DNA of 64,000 nt from Jejuia sp. UBA6058. GTDB lineage: Bacteria; Bacteroidota; Bacteroidia; Flavobacteriales; Flavobacteriaceae. Position 1 is the first letter of the stretch, and each line of letters opens with the position of its first letter. Below, one piece after another: positions 53,746 to 62,547 of this stretch. Under the pieces are notes generated by a model. The model saw only the letters and a program-made list of their open reading frames with translations, had not been told where the DNA came from and ran no database searches. The stretch covers positions 1 through 64,000 of the forward strand of contig DIYI01000009.1 in the NCBI GenBank assembly GCA_002428965.1, read 5' to 3'. Position numbers and translations under genes: made by a program.

Positions 53746-56526
53746 TTACGCCATTACTAAATCCTTTTTGGAAGGCTTAAATTTGGTTAATACAATACCA
53801 TCAACGGCTGCTTCATACTCTTCCATAGTTGGGGTTCTTCCTAAAATAGTAGATAGTACAACCACAGGCGTTGAAGACAATAAAGACTCTCCTTTCTTTT
53901 CTCCGGAATCTTTAACAACGCGTCCTTGGAATAAACGTGTAGATGTTGCCATTACGGTATCTCCAGGCTCCGCCTTTTCTTGATTCCCCATACATAAGTT
54001 ACATCCTGGACGCTCTAAGTACAGCATGTTTTCGTATTTAGTACGCGCTAGTCCTTTTGGTGCATTATCATCAAACTCAAAACCTGAATATTTCTGTAAT
54101 ACTTCCCAATCGCCTTCTGCTTTCAACTCATCCACAATATTATATGTAGGAGGTGCTACCACTAAAGGTGCCTTAAACTCCACTTTGCCTTGTTGTGCTT
54201 CAATATTCTTAAGCATTTGCGCTAAAATCTTCATATCGCCTTTATGCACCATACACGATCCTACGAAACCTAAATCAACTTTTTTAGCACCTCCGTAATA
54301 TGATAACGGACGAATAGTATCATGTGTATAACGCTTTGAGACATCGTCATTATTTACATCAGGATCTGCAATCATTGGTTCAGCTATTTCATCTAAATCA
54401 ATCACTACTTCTGCATAATATTTAGCGTCTGCATCTGGTTTTAATGCTGGTTTGCTGCCAGTTTTCAACTCCTCTATTCTTGCATTAGCCTTATCCACTA
54501 AACCTTGAAGCATCTGCTTTTCGTTATCCATACCCTTCTTAATCATGATATCGATACGATCTCTTGCAATTTCTAAAGATTCGATTAAGGTTTCTTCTTC
54601 TGAAATACAGATGGAAGCTTTCGCTTTCATTTCAGCCGTCCAATCTGTAAATGTAAAGGCTTGATCTGATGTTAGCGTTCCGATATGTACTTCGATAACA
54701 CGACCTTGGAATACATTTTCACCATCAAATTGCTTTAACATTTGTTGTTGTGTGGCGTGTACTACATCGCGGAAATCCATAAAACTTCTCATGTCTCCCT
54801 TAAACGTCACCTTTACAGACTCTGGAATTGGCATTGTAGCTTCACCAGTTGCTAAGGCTAATGCCACTGTACCTGAATCGGCTCCAAAAGCAACACCTTT
54901 AGACATACGTGTATGAGAATCTCCACCAATAATGATATCCCAATCATCAACGGTAATATCATTCAAAACCTTATGAATTACATCGGTCATGGCGTGATAG
55001 TGCCCTTTTGGATCACGACCTGTGATTAATCCGAAGTCATTCATAAATTGCATCAAACGTGGAATATTCGCTTTAGATTTATCATCCCAAACAGAAGCCG
55101 TATGACAACCTGATTGATAACCAGCATCTACAATTGGAGAAATTACCGTAGCTGCCATCATTTCTAATTCTTGCGAGGTCATTAAACCTGTAGTATCTTG
55201 AGATCCTACAATATTCACCTCAACACGAACATTAGAGCCAGAGTGCAATGTTTTTCCAGGCGTAGTTCCAACCGCATTTTTATTGAAGATTTTCTCTACC
55301 GCTGTTAAACCTTGACCTTCAACTGAAATTTCTTTTGAAGGAGCGTAAACCTGAGGAATATCAATACCTAAAGCTTTACACGCAAAGGTTTGCAATTTTT
55401 TACCAAATACAACGGCATAAGACCCACCTGCTTTGATAAACTCCATTTTTTGAGGCGTTAAAGCAGCTGAAATATCTTTTAGCTCTTGATCTCCATTATA
55501 TAATTTTTTCTCTTTTGTATTTATGGTAAGTACTGTTCCTGTAGCAACAGAATAAACCTCTTTCAAAATTGGTTCTCCATCCGCATCAACAACCGTATTT
55601 CCATTTTCGTCTTTTTGCTTTACCCAATTTTTAAGGTCGATACCAATACCACCTGTTACACCAACAGTGGTTAAGAAAATTGGTGCAATACCGTTGGTTC
55701 CCGCAATTACAGGCGCAATATTAATAAACGGCACGTACGGTGAAGACGGTATCCCTGTCCAAAGTGCTACGTTGTTCACCCCAGACATACGCGATGAACC
55801 TACACCCATTGTTCCTTTTTCTGCAATTAGCATGATACGCTTATCAGGATGCTGCTCTTTTAAAGCCAGTACTTCTTGTTGCATCTCTTTATTGTGCTCA
55901 AATATACATTGACCATGTAATTCTCTATCTGAACGTGAATGCGCATCAGCACCAGGAGATAGTAAATCTGTAGAAATATCACCAACACCAGCTATATAGG
56001 TTACAACCTCAATTTCCTCTTCTACCTCTGGTAATTCAGTAAAAAACTCAGCTTTAGCATAACTTTCTATTATACCCTTTGAAATTGGACACCCTTTTTT
56101 CATGGCATCTTCCAATCTTTCTGTATAAGCTTCGTATAAAAATACTTGTGTCTTTAAAACTTCTGCAGCCTTTGTAGCTATAGCAATATCTTTTTGATCT
56201 AAAACTAAATCCAATAATACCTCAATTGAAGGTCCACCTTTCATATGTGACAATTGCTCAAAAGCAAAGTCAGAGGTAATTTCTTCAACAACAGATTCAC
56301 CAAGAATAATCTCTTTTAAAAATTTAGCCTTTACACCAGCAGCACTTGTGGTTCCTGGCAGGGTATTATAAATAAAAAAGTTAAGTGCATCTTCTCTTTG
56401 AGGATTACCAGAATCTTTAATAAGCGCTATAATTTCGCTTGTTAATTCAGCACCATCTATTGGCTTAGGGTGCAATCCCTGAGCTTTTCTTTCTTCGATT
56501 TCTTTGATGTAATCGTTGTAATTCAT
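53746..56526 (-). CDS. acnB: Aconitate hydratase B (bifunctional)
   Basis: A 926-residue AcnB-type aconitase that can also hydrate 2-methyl-cis-aconitate in propionate catabolism. Domain order follows AcnB: N-terminal HEAT-like helices (about 1-160), a swivel domain with GVGSSRMSGVNNVALW near 242, then the catalytic core with GGDSHTRMSKG near 535. Cluster cysteines lie in VGFVGSCMVHKGDM near 755 and ERPGCNLCMGNQEKAEPG near 838. It is unrelated at the architectural level to the 755-residue aconitase at 49697. Both are transcribed on the minus strand but as separate units; this one has its own terminator. Confidence 0.95.
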   Translation of the reverse strand: MNYNDYIKEIEERKAQGLHPKPIDGAELTSEIIALIKDSGNPQREDALNFFIYNTLPGTTSAAGVKAKFLKEIILGESVVEEITSDFAFEQLSHMKGGPSIEVLLDLVLDQKDIAIATKAAEVLKTQVFLYEAYTERLEDAMKKGCPISKGIIESYAKAEFFTELPEVEEEIEVVTYIAGVGDISTDLLSPGADAHSRSDRELHGQCIFEHNKEMQQEVLALKEQHPDKRIMLIAEKGTMGVGSSRMSGVNNVALWTGIPSSPYVPFINIAPVIAGTNGIAPIFLTTVGVTGGIGIDLKNWVKQKDENGNTVVDADGEPILKEVYSVATGTVLTINTKEKKLYNGDQELKDISAALTPQKMEFIKAGGSYAVVFGKKLQTFACKALGIDIPQVYAPSKEISVEGQGLTAVEKIFNKNAVGTTPGKTLHSGSNVRVEVNIVGSQDTTGLMTSQELEMMAATVISPIVDAGYQSGCHTASVWDDKSKANIPRLMQFMNDFGLITGRDPKGHYHAMTDVIHKVLNDITVDDWDIIIGGDSHTRMSKGVAFGADSGTVALALATGEATMPIPESVKVTFKGDMRSFMDFRDVVHATQQQMLKQFDGENVFQGRVIEVHIGTLTSDQAFTFTDWTAEMKAKASICISEEETLIESLEIARDRIDIMIKKGMDNEKQMLQGLVDKANARIEELKTGSKPALKPDADAKYYAEVVIDLDEIAEPMIADPDVNNDDVSKRYTHDTIRPLSYYGGAKKVDLGFVGSCMVHKGDMKILAQMLKNIEAQQGKVEFKAPLVVAPPTYNIVDELKAEGDWEVLQKYSGFEFDDNAPKGLARTKYENMLYLERPGCNLCMGNQEKAEPGDTVMATSTRLFQGRVVKDSGEKKGESLLSSTPVVVLSTILGRTPTMEEYEAAVDGIVLTKFKPSKKDLVMA

Positions 56527-56739
56527 ATACAGAAATTTTTCAGTTTTAGGTTTATTTAAAAAAGCGACGCAAAATACGAATTTAATACCAAGATTTGATA
56601 AAAAACAGCCTATTAAAACTAAGTATTAATACTTAATTATTATAGTGTCATTATAAAAACGTATGATTGTGTTTTTGTTAGTAATTTATACGAAAAACTA
56701 ACAATAAATTAAGGTTAATTTTGGGCGAATTAGTACAAA

Positions 56740-56943
56740 TTATGGTGTTCTATAAATTTGAATAAGTTTAGCAATAGCCCAAATGATGGCTACCAACTTA
56801 AACACTGTAGCTATAGATAGCAAGGTATTGCCTGTTACAGCACCAATTTCAAAATGAATTATCTTTAGTAAAGCACCAATAGTGGTTAAAGCCATCCCAA
56901 TGAGAAAGCAAATAATTGGAATGATGAACGGCTTTAGTTTCAT
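56740..56943 (-). CDS. Small membrane protein, GldL-like helix pair
   Basis: A 67-residue protein with two hydrophobic helices (about 6-28 and 36-62). The turn GALLKIIHFEIG resembles the helix-turn region of GldL-type and related small inner-membrane proteins of Bacteroidota, but the cytoplasmic tail of GldL is missing. Its ATG directly follows the stop codon of the MoxR gene with no gap, which supports translation. Function is unknown. Confidence 0.65.
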   Translation of the reverse strand: MKLKPFIIPIICFLIGMALTTIGALLKIIHFEIGAVTGNTLLSIATVFKLVAIIWAIAKLIQIYRTP

Positions 56944-57897
56944 TTAGAACAAACTTTCAATAATTTGATTTTCAGTAATTCCTTCAGCTTCGGCTTTGTA
57001 GTTCTTAATAATTCTATGCCTTAGAATACTTGTAGCAACCGCTTGAACATCTTCATTATCAGGAGAAAACTTTCCATTAACAGCCGCATGTGTCTTAGCC
57101 GCTAAAATAAGATTTTGTGAAGCTCTTGGACCCGCTCCCCAATCTACATATTGTTGTACCAGTTCTGGTGCCCTATTACCATTAGGTCTAGTTTTACCAA
57201 CCATACCTACAGCATATTCAATTACATTATCTGCAACTGGAATACGTCTAATCACATGTTGGAAATCCAAAATTTCTTTATCCGAAAAAAGAGCATTTAC
57301 TTTAACCTCAACATCATTTGTTGTTGATTTTACGACCTTAACTTCTTCATCAAAAGTTGGGTATTCTAAATTAATAGCGAACATAAAACGGTCTAGCTGC
57401 GCTTCTGGTAGAGGATAAGTTCCTTCTTGTTCAATTGGGTTTTGTGTAGCTAAAACAAAATAAGGCAAATCTAATTTATAATGATGACCTGCCACGGTAA
57501 CAGCACGTTCTTGCATTGCTTCTAATAGAGCTGCCTGAGTTTTTGGCGGTGTTCTGTTTATTTCGTCAGCAAGAATGATATTTGCAAAAATAGGCCCTTT
57601 TACAAACTTAAAATGGCGGTCTTCATCTAAAATCTCACTCCCAAGAATATCACTAGGCATTAAATCTGGAGTAAATTGAATACGCTTAAAGTTAAGCCCC
57701 AAAGCTTGCGCAATTGTATTTACCATTAAGGTTTTAGCTAGACCTGGAACACCGATGAGTAATGAATGTCCACCAGAAAAAATTGAAATAAGAATCTGAT
57801 TGACAACTATATCCTGTCCGACAATTACTTTAGCAATTTCTTGCTTTAAATCTTCATATTTTTTTACGAATTGCTTAATTGCAGCTACATCGGACAT
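56944..57897 (-). CDS. MoxR family AAA+ ATPase
   Basis: A 317-residue AAA+ chaperone-like ATPase. Walker A reads GVPGLAKTLM (near 43), Walker B IILADEINRTPPKTQAALLEAMQE (near 108-131, core ADEIN), sensor 1 LATQNP near 150, and the C-terminal lid ends ENQIIESLF. MoxR ATPases usually act with VWA-domain partners to mature or remodel proteins, but none is encoded here: the gene follows surA by 4 nt and is followed by the small membrane protein. It may therefore assist envelope-protein assembly together with the parvulin chaperones. Confidence 0.9.
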   Translation of the reverse strand: MSDVAAIKQFVKKYEDLKQEIAKVIVGQDIVVNQILISIFSGGHSLLIGVPGLAKTLMVNTIAQALGLNFKRIQFTPDLMPSDILGSEILDEDRHFKFVKGPIFANIILADEINRTPPKTQAALLEAMQERAVTVAGHHYKLDLPYFVLATQNPIEQEGTYPLPEAQLDRFMFAINLEYPTFDEEVKVVKSTTNDVEVKVNALFSDKEILDFQHVIRRIPVADNVIEYAVGMVGKTRPNGNRAPELVQQYVDWGAGPRASQNLILAAKTHAAVNGKFSPDNEDVQAVATSILRHRIIKNYKAEAEGITENQIIESLF

Positions 57898-57901
57898 ATA
57901 A

Positions 57902-59350
57902 CTATTTTTTTAACCAGTTACTGTTAAACTCACAATCTCTCATTGAACCAGTAATTTTTATATACGTATCTTCAATCTTTTCGGCCTGCCATTCTTCAAT
58001 AGCTTTAATCTTTTTCTCGTTTAAAGCCAATTCTTTTATTTTTAAGAAGTCTCTAGCATAGTCAGCCTGATGGTCCTCTACTCTATCAGAAACAGTTAAT
58101 ATTTTAAATTTAAGCTTATTTCTTCTATCAGTTTCAGCAACAACACGACTTACCTCACCATCTTTTAGATTTTGAATTTGGGAGTATAATTCAGGGTCCA
58201 TCCTGGTTAATTCAAAATTATAGTCCTGTGTTTCTGGATTAATAAGTTGTCCTCCATCATATTTTGTATCTTTTTCATCACTTACATTTCTCGCAGCTTC
58301 AGAAAACGTGATTTCCCCATCAACTATTTGCTGACGTACCTTTTCTAATTTTTCTTTGGCTTCTAGTTTAGCCTCATTGGACACCTTTGGAATTAAAAGC
58401 ACGTGACTTACATCATACTCTTGTCCTCTAATTTTTTCGCAATACACAATGTGAAAACCAAAATCGGTTTCGAATGGTTCAGAAACCTCCCCCTCCTGTA
58501 GAGAAAAAGCTGCCTCTCTAAACTCCTTCACCATCCTAGGTTTTTTTCTATTCAACGTATATTTATAACCTTCGTTTTTAATACCGGGATCTTGTCCATA
58601 TAGAATGACTTTAGACCTGAAACTTGCCCCATTTTCTTCAACATCCTTCTTAAAACCTTCAAGTTGTTTAATGATTCTTTGCTTTTCCTCTTCAGCTACT
58701 TTAGGCTCTACAACAATTTGCGCCACTTTTAATTCAGTACCAAAATTTGGTCTTTCTGCCTTTGGAATTTTATTAAAAAACTGCCTTACTTCCTCCGGTG
58801 TAATTTCCACTTCTTCTATCACCTTTGCTTGCATGCGTTCCGCCAGCATCATATCTTTTATGGCTTTAGACATCTCATCTCTAAGTTTCTCCTCAGATTC
58901 CATATTATAAAGACGCAACAAGCGATTAATATCCCCATTGACCTGAGCTAGAAACTGTTGCATTCTATACTCAACATTATTTCTAACTTCGGCATCTGCT
59001 ACCAAAATACTATCTTGAATAGCTTGGTGTGCATATAATTTGTTTTCTAATAGCTTACCAAATAACTCACAACCAGTAATTTCCTTAGTATTAACCCCAG
59101 CAGCCTCCATTTGTAATCGCTCTTTCTCTATATCAGAATTCAATACAATATAGTCTCCAACAACTCCGGCAACACCATCTACTTTTATTGGTTTAAAGGC
59201 TCCTGTAGAATCGCTTGCCCTTTCCTTTACCTCTTTCTTTTCTTCGGTTGGAGTATCTTCAATAATCTCTTGTGCTTGAAAAACATTTACAAACACTAAT
59301 GCTATTATAAAACTAATTGTAGATTTCAAATTCTTTATTTTCGATGGCAT
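57902..59350 (-). CDS. SurA-like periplasmic chaperone with two parvulin domains
   Basis: A 482-residue exported peptidyl-prolyl isomerase/chaperone (signal ends NVFQAQ near 27). A SurA N-terminal domain opens with VDGVAGVVGDYIVLNSDIEK (about 54-74). Two parvulin domains follow: one with DPGIKNEGYKYTLNRKK and FGFHIVYCEK near 255-310, the other starting YDVSHVLLIPKVS near 315. This is the closest of the three to classical SurA, which escorts outer-membrane proteins through the periplasm. Its start overlaps the end of the upstream lipoprotein gene by 38 bp, implying translational coupling. Confidence 0.88.
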   Translation of the reverse strand: MPSKIKNLKSTISFIIALVFVNVFQAQEIIEDTPTEEKKEVKERASDSTGAFKPIKVDGVAGVVGDYIVLNSDIEKERLQMEAAGVNTKEITGCELFGKLLENKLYAHQAIQDSILVADAEVRNNVEYRMQQFLAQVNGDINRLLRLYNMESEEKLRDEMSKAIKDMMLAERMQAKVIEEVEITPEEVRQFFNKIPKAERPNFGTELKVAQIVVEPKVAEEEKQRIIKQLEGFKKDVEENGASFRSKVILYGQDPGIKNEGYKYTLNRKKPRMVKEFREAAFSLQEGEVSEPFETDFGFHIVYCEKIRGQEYDVSHVLLIPKVSNEAKLEAKEKLEKVRQQIVDGEITFSEAARNVSDEKDTKYDGGQLINPETQDYNFELTRMDPELYSQIQNLKDGEVSRVVAETDRRNKLKFKILTVSDRVEDHQADYARDFLKIKELALNEKKIKAIEEWQAEKIEDTYIKITGSMRDCEFNSNWLKK

Positions 59351-60167
59351 CTCTCGTGATATCTTTTTCTAGTTTTTTGATAAGTTCAAGTTTTCGCTTA
59401 TTTATTACAATCTGCTTAATCGTTGGCTCGACATATTCTAAAGGGGCAATATCGTTGCGTAACAGAACATCCTTAATTTGCATCAAATATACTCCTAATG
59501 AATCTTTGAGCTCTACAAAATTAGATTTTTTTAACAGTTGCTCTTTATTTTCAGAATTTACACCAGGTACTTTAGTTACAACCCGACTAACTTTTATCCA
59601 AATTGAATCGTTCAATGAATAGGATTTAAATTGAATGGCAATGGAATCCAAGGCATTTTTATCATCAATATCGAATCTTTTAAAGCGTTCTTTAATACCC
59701 TTAAAATCAATTATATTTTCATCTACATGAATATATCTTAACTTTACGAGTTCCTCATTCAGTCTGAATACATCTTTATTTGATTGGTAGTACTGCTGCG
59801 ATTCTTGTTTACCAACAGCGGTATCTAAATTTTGTTTAACCAAGGCTTCTAAATAGGCTTTACTGTATAGATCAGTTTTATATTGTTCAACCAGCCTATT
59901 AAAACTTTCTTGTTTCTCTTCTCCTAGATTAAACTCAGCTCCATCTATCAATAATTGTTGTGTAGCCCATTTATTGATAAAATTTCGGACAAGCAAAATA
60001 CTGTCTTGCTCAGAAATCCCATCAGATAATATATTTTCAATATCATTTTTATAAAGGTAGTGCTCATTTACTCTAGCAATAGGAATTCTGTTATCCGCTT
60101 TTTTAAATATATCACAGGATATAAAGGTTATAATAACAACTAGAAAAATAACGGATTTTAAGTACAC
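59313..60167 (-). CDS. Parvulin-related lipoprotein, GTG start
   Basis: A 284-residue lipoprotein (signal ends TFISC, C18) related to the SurA/PpiC chaperones by its N-terminal helices (VNEHYLYKNDIENIL near 34), but with only a weak parvulin-like core and none of the usual catalytic residues seen clearly. It starts at GTG 60167, whose G is the last base of the upstream gene's TAG stop, so the two overlap by one base. It overlaps surA by 38 bp at its end. It may be a non-catalytic partner in the same chaperone cluster. Confidence 0.8.
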   Translation of the reverse strand: MYLKSVIFLVVIITFISCDIFKKADNRIPIARVNEHYLYKNDIENILSDGISEQDSILLVRNFINKWATQQLLIDGAEFNLGEEKQESFNRLVEQYKTDLYSKAYLEALVKQNLDTAVGKQESQQYYQSNKDVFRLNEELVKLRYIHVDENIIDFKGIKERFKRFDIDDKNALDSIAIQFKSYSLNDSIWIKVSRVVTKVPGVNSENKEQLLKKSNFVELKDSLGVYLMQIKDVLLRNDIAPLEYVEPTIKQIVINKRKLELIKKLEKDITRDAIENKEFEIYN

Positions 60168-62110
60168 TACTTTTTAATTTCTGCCTTAACTTTTTTAAGA
60201 GCCTCGGCATTTACAACAACTTGATATTTTCGCTTCAACTCTTCTAACCAAAGATTTTCTTTGTTCGTTTGATAATCACTCATTACCAAACCCTTAACCT
60301 CTTCAAAGTCCTTTAACTTTTTAGGAAAAACTTTGCCAACATGTGCAACCACATAATTATCACTATGTTTATATATCTCTGATATACCCTCTTTCAAACT
60401 GAAATCTTTTGGTAGCGCTTGATGGCTCACGTTCATGGTGTCTTGTGTAAAGATTACATTAATCTCTCCTTTTGTATTAACGAGCTTTTTAATGTTCTCC
60501 ATTGGCATATTCTCTTTCATTAATTTCGCCACTTTCTTAATTACTCTTTTACTAGAAGATGAAGCAACTTTGGTAAAAGCGTGTTCTGGCTCAAAGTAGT
60601 TCTCCCTATTTTTATTGTAATAATCTTCAACTTCAACGGAGTCTGTTTTTGCGGCTTGCCAAATAGTTTTTTCCATCAAATTAAAAAGCAATAAACCATC
60701 TCTATACTCTCCCAAAATGTGGGCAAAATCTTCATTATCATTTTCAAGATTTTCTTCTTCATAATCTCTTAAATTAATATTTAAAAAGAGATCATAAGCT
60801 TTTTCAACAATAGTGTTAAAATTCTGTCTTCCTCTAACTCGTTTCTGATAAGATAAAAGATAATCGGCAAAATCCTTATAAAATAAAGTCTTGTTACCTA
60901 TTGTTATCAAACTCTGTTCTTCATTGAGGTCTGCAGGTAATTTCCAAGTACGCTTATAGAAATCTTCGTTTAAAATTGAAACGAAATAATTTAAATCAGG
61001 ACCCTCATTAGGTATATTATATTTAGCTCTAAGTTTAGCATACAAAGCATCGTTGATAAGTTTGGATCTTGCATCCCGTTTCACCTTAGTTTCCAATTCG
61101 GTCTCCAATTGCTCAAATGTGCCTACTGGTTTGGTGTTTTCTAATTTAATTATGTGCCATCCGTATTTCGACTTAATTGGCTGAGATATATCACCTTTAT
61201 TTTGGAGCGCAAATGCCGCCTCTTCAAATGCTGGAGCACTAAGTTGCCCACCAGAAAAAGCATTTAAAAGCCCGCCTTTAGGCGCCGAATTTTTATCCTC
61301 TGAAAACTGTTTTGCTAAAGTCTCAAAAGATTCTCCTTGCTGAATTTTGGCATAAATATCTTTAATTCTTTTCTCATCATTATTTAAAGAATCACCTTTC
61401 TTATCCATTAACATAATATGCTTAACAGTACGTTCTCCTCTAGACTTTCGTTTATCAAGTACATTTATTATATGGTAGCCAAAACGTGTTCTAAATGGTT
61501 GAGATATTTCACCAACAGGAGTGTTAAAAGCAACTTTTTCAAATTTGTACACCATTCTAAATCCAGTAAACCATCCAAGCTCCTCTCCAAAAAGAGTTTT
61601 TCCATTGTGCATTTCTTTCCTAACCTTCTCAAAACCTTCTTTCCCTGCCTGCTCACGAAAAGCCATTATCTGCTTGTATGCGGCTAGAGAATCTTGAGGA
61701 TTTGCATCTTCTGAAATTTTCACTAGCATGTGTGTAGCATTTACTTCTGATGCCATGTGTTCGTAGGCCTCTTTAATCAGAGCTTCACTTACCTCAGCAT
61801 CTGTAATATAATTTTTAGCCAATTGCTTCTTATACTTCTCTAACTCTTTAATGTAGTTAGAATCTTTATGCAGATCTTGGGCTTTTGCTTCTTTAAGTTT
61901 TAACTTATAATTGGTAAATAGTTTCAAATATTCATCTATGTCCTTTTGAGATTCATCTTGAACTAAGTTGAGATTTTTATTGTAGACTCTTAAAAATTCC
62001 GACACATAAACAGGTTCGTTGTCCACCGTAAAAAGCACATCTCTTTTTGAGGTTTGAGCGTTTAAAAAAGAGACAAAAAACAACACCAAAAACAAGCTAT
62101 AATACTTCAT
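60167..62110 (-). CDS. Large periplasmic parvulin-type isomerase
   Basis: A 647-residue exported protein (signal ends FLNAQ near 19). Helical SurA-like N-terminal part (about 25-120), then two parvulin domains: the first with NATHMLVKISEDANPQD and GEELGWFTGFRM (about 118-215), the second with RTVKHIMLMDKKG and GGLLNAFSGGQ (about 226-325). A helical C-terminal half (about 330-647) is less conserved. It heads the ppi-ppi-surA-moxR operon and has a clear promoter 31-60 nt upstream. Expected to chaperone outer-membrane or secreted proteins. Confidence 0.88.
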   Translation of the reverse strand: MKYYSLFLVLFFVSFLNAQTSKRDVLFTVDNEPVYVSEFLRVYNKNLNLVQDESQKDIDEYLKLFTNYKLKLKEAKAQDLHKDSNYIKELEKYKKQLAKNYITDAEVSEALIKEAYEHMASEVNATHMLVKISEDANPQDSLAAYKQIMAFREQAGKEGFEKVRKEMHNGKTLFGEELGWFTGFRMVYKFEKVAFNTPVGEISQPFRTRFGYHIINVLDKRKSRGERTVKHIMLMDKKGDSLNNDEKRIKDIYAKIQQGESFETLAKQFSEDKNSAPKGGLLNAFSGGQLSAPAFEEAAFALQNKGDISQPIKSKYGWHIIKLENTKPVGTFEQLETELETKVKRDARSKLINDALYAKLRAKYNIPNEGPDLNYFVSILNEDFYKRTWKLPADLNEEQSLITIGNKTLFYKDFADYLLSYQKRVRGRQNFNTIVEKAYDLFLNINLRDYEEENLENDNEDFAHILGEYRDGLLLFNLMEKTIWQAAKTDSVEVEDYYNKNRENYFEPEHAFTKVASSSSKRVIKKVAKLMKENMPMENIKKLVNTKGEINVIFTQDTMNVSHQALPKDFSLKEGISEIYKHSDNYVVAHVGKVFPKKLKDFEEVKGLVMSDYQTNKENLWLEELKRKYQVVVNAEALKKVKAEIKK

Positions 62111-62140
62111 TTTAATTTATATAATATTAAAAAAGGAATA

Positions 62141-62170
62141 CAAAAATACTAATATATCACTTTAAACCAA
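62141..62170 (-). promoter_or_regulatory. Promoter of the parvulin-moxR operon
   Basis: On the minus strand TTG (62170-62168), a 19-nt spacer and TATTTTTG (62148-62141) match the Bacteroidota consensus. The start codon at 62110 lies 31 nt downstream of the -7 box. Confidence 0.6.
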
Positions 62171-62267
62171 GTTGGATTAGCAAACGCAAATTAATGAGTT
62201 TTATTTTGAATTTTTAATGCATATTACACTAATTTTAACACTGAAATAGTTTGAATTTAAATTGCAA

Positions 62268-62525
62268 ATGCGAAAACTTAAATTGATTTGGGATTTTCAT
62301 GGGCCAGATTCTAAAAAAATTGCTAAACATCATGAAATTCATTTAAAAGAATACATCATTCTAGAAAACCTAGAAACAAACATAACAGGTGTAGAAATAA
62401 TAAATGATTTACATTCCATTGCCTTTATGGTTGTAAAAGAGGAACAAATGAAACTAGTAAGAGATGCCTTAAAACCTAAACGAGGACAAGTTTATAGCGA
62501 ATCCGAGCAGAATAAAAACACGTAA
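62268..62525 (+). CDS. Small conserved-looking hypothetical protein
   Basis: An 85-residue protein from ATG 62268 (a TTG two codons earlier is less likely). It contains WDFHGPDSKKIAKHHEIHLK near 8 and a hydrophobic strand HSIAFMVVKEEQM near 50, suggesting a small alpha/beta fold with several histidines. I do not recognise it. It is 22 nt upstream of the LETM1-like gene and probably in the same transcript. Confidence 0.6.
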   Translation: MRKLKLIWDFHGPDSKKIAKHHEIHLKEYIILENLETNITGVEIINDLHSIAFMVVKEEQMKLVRDALKPKRGQVYSESEQNKNT

Positions 62526-62547
62526 TTAAAAACTAATATATTCCTTA

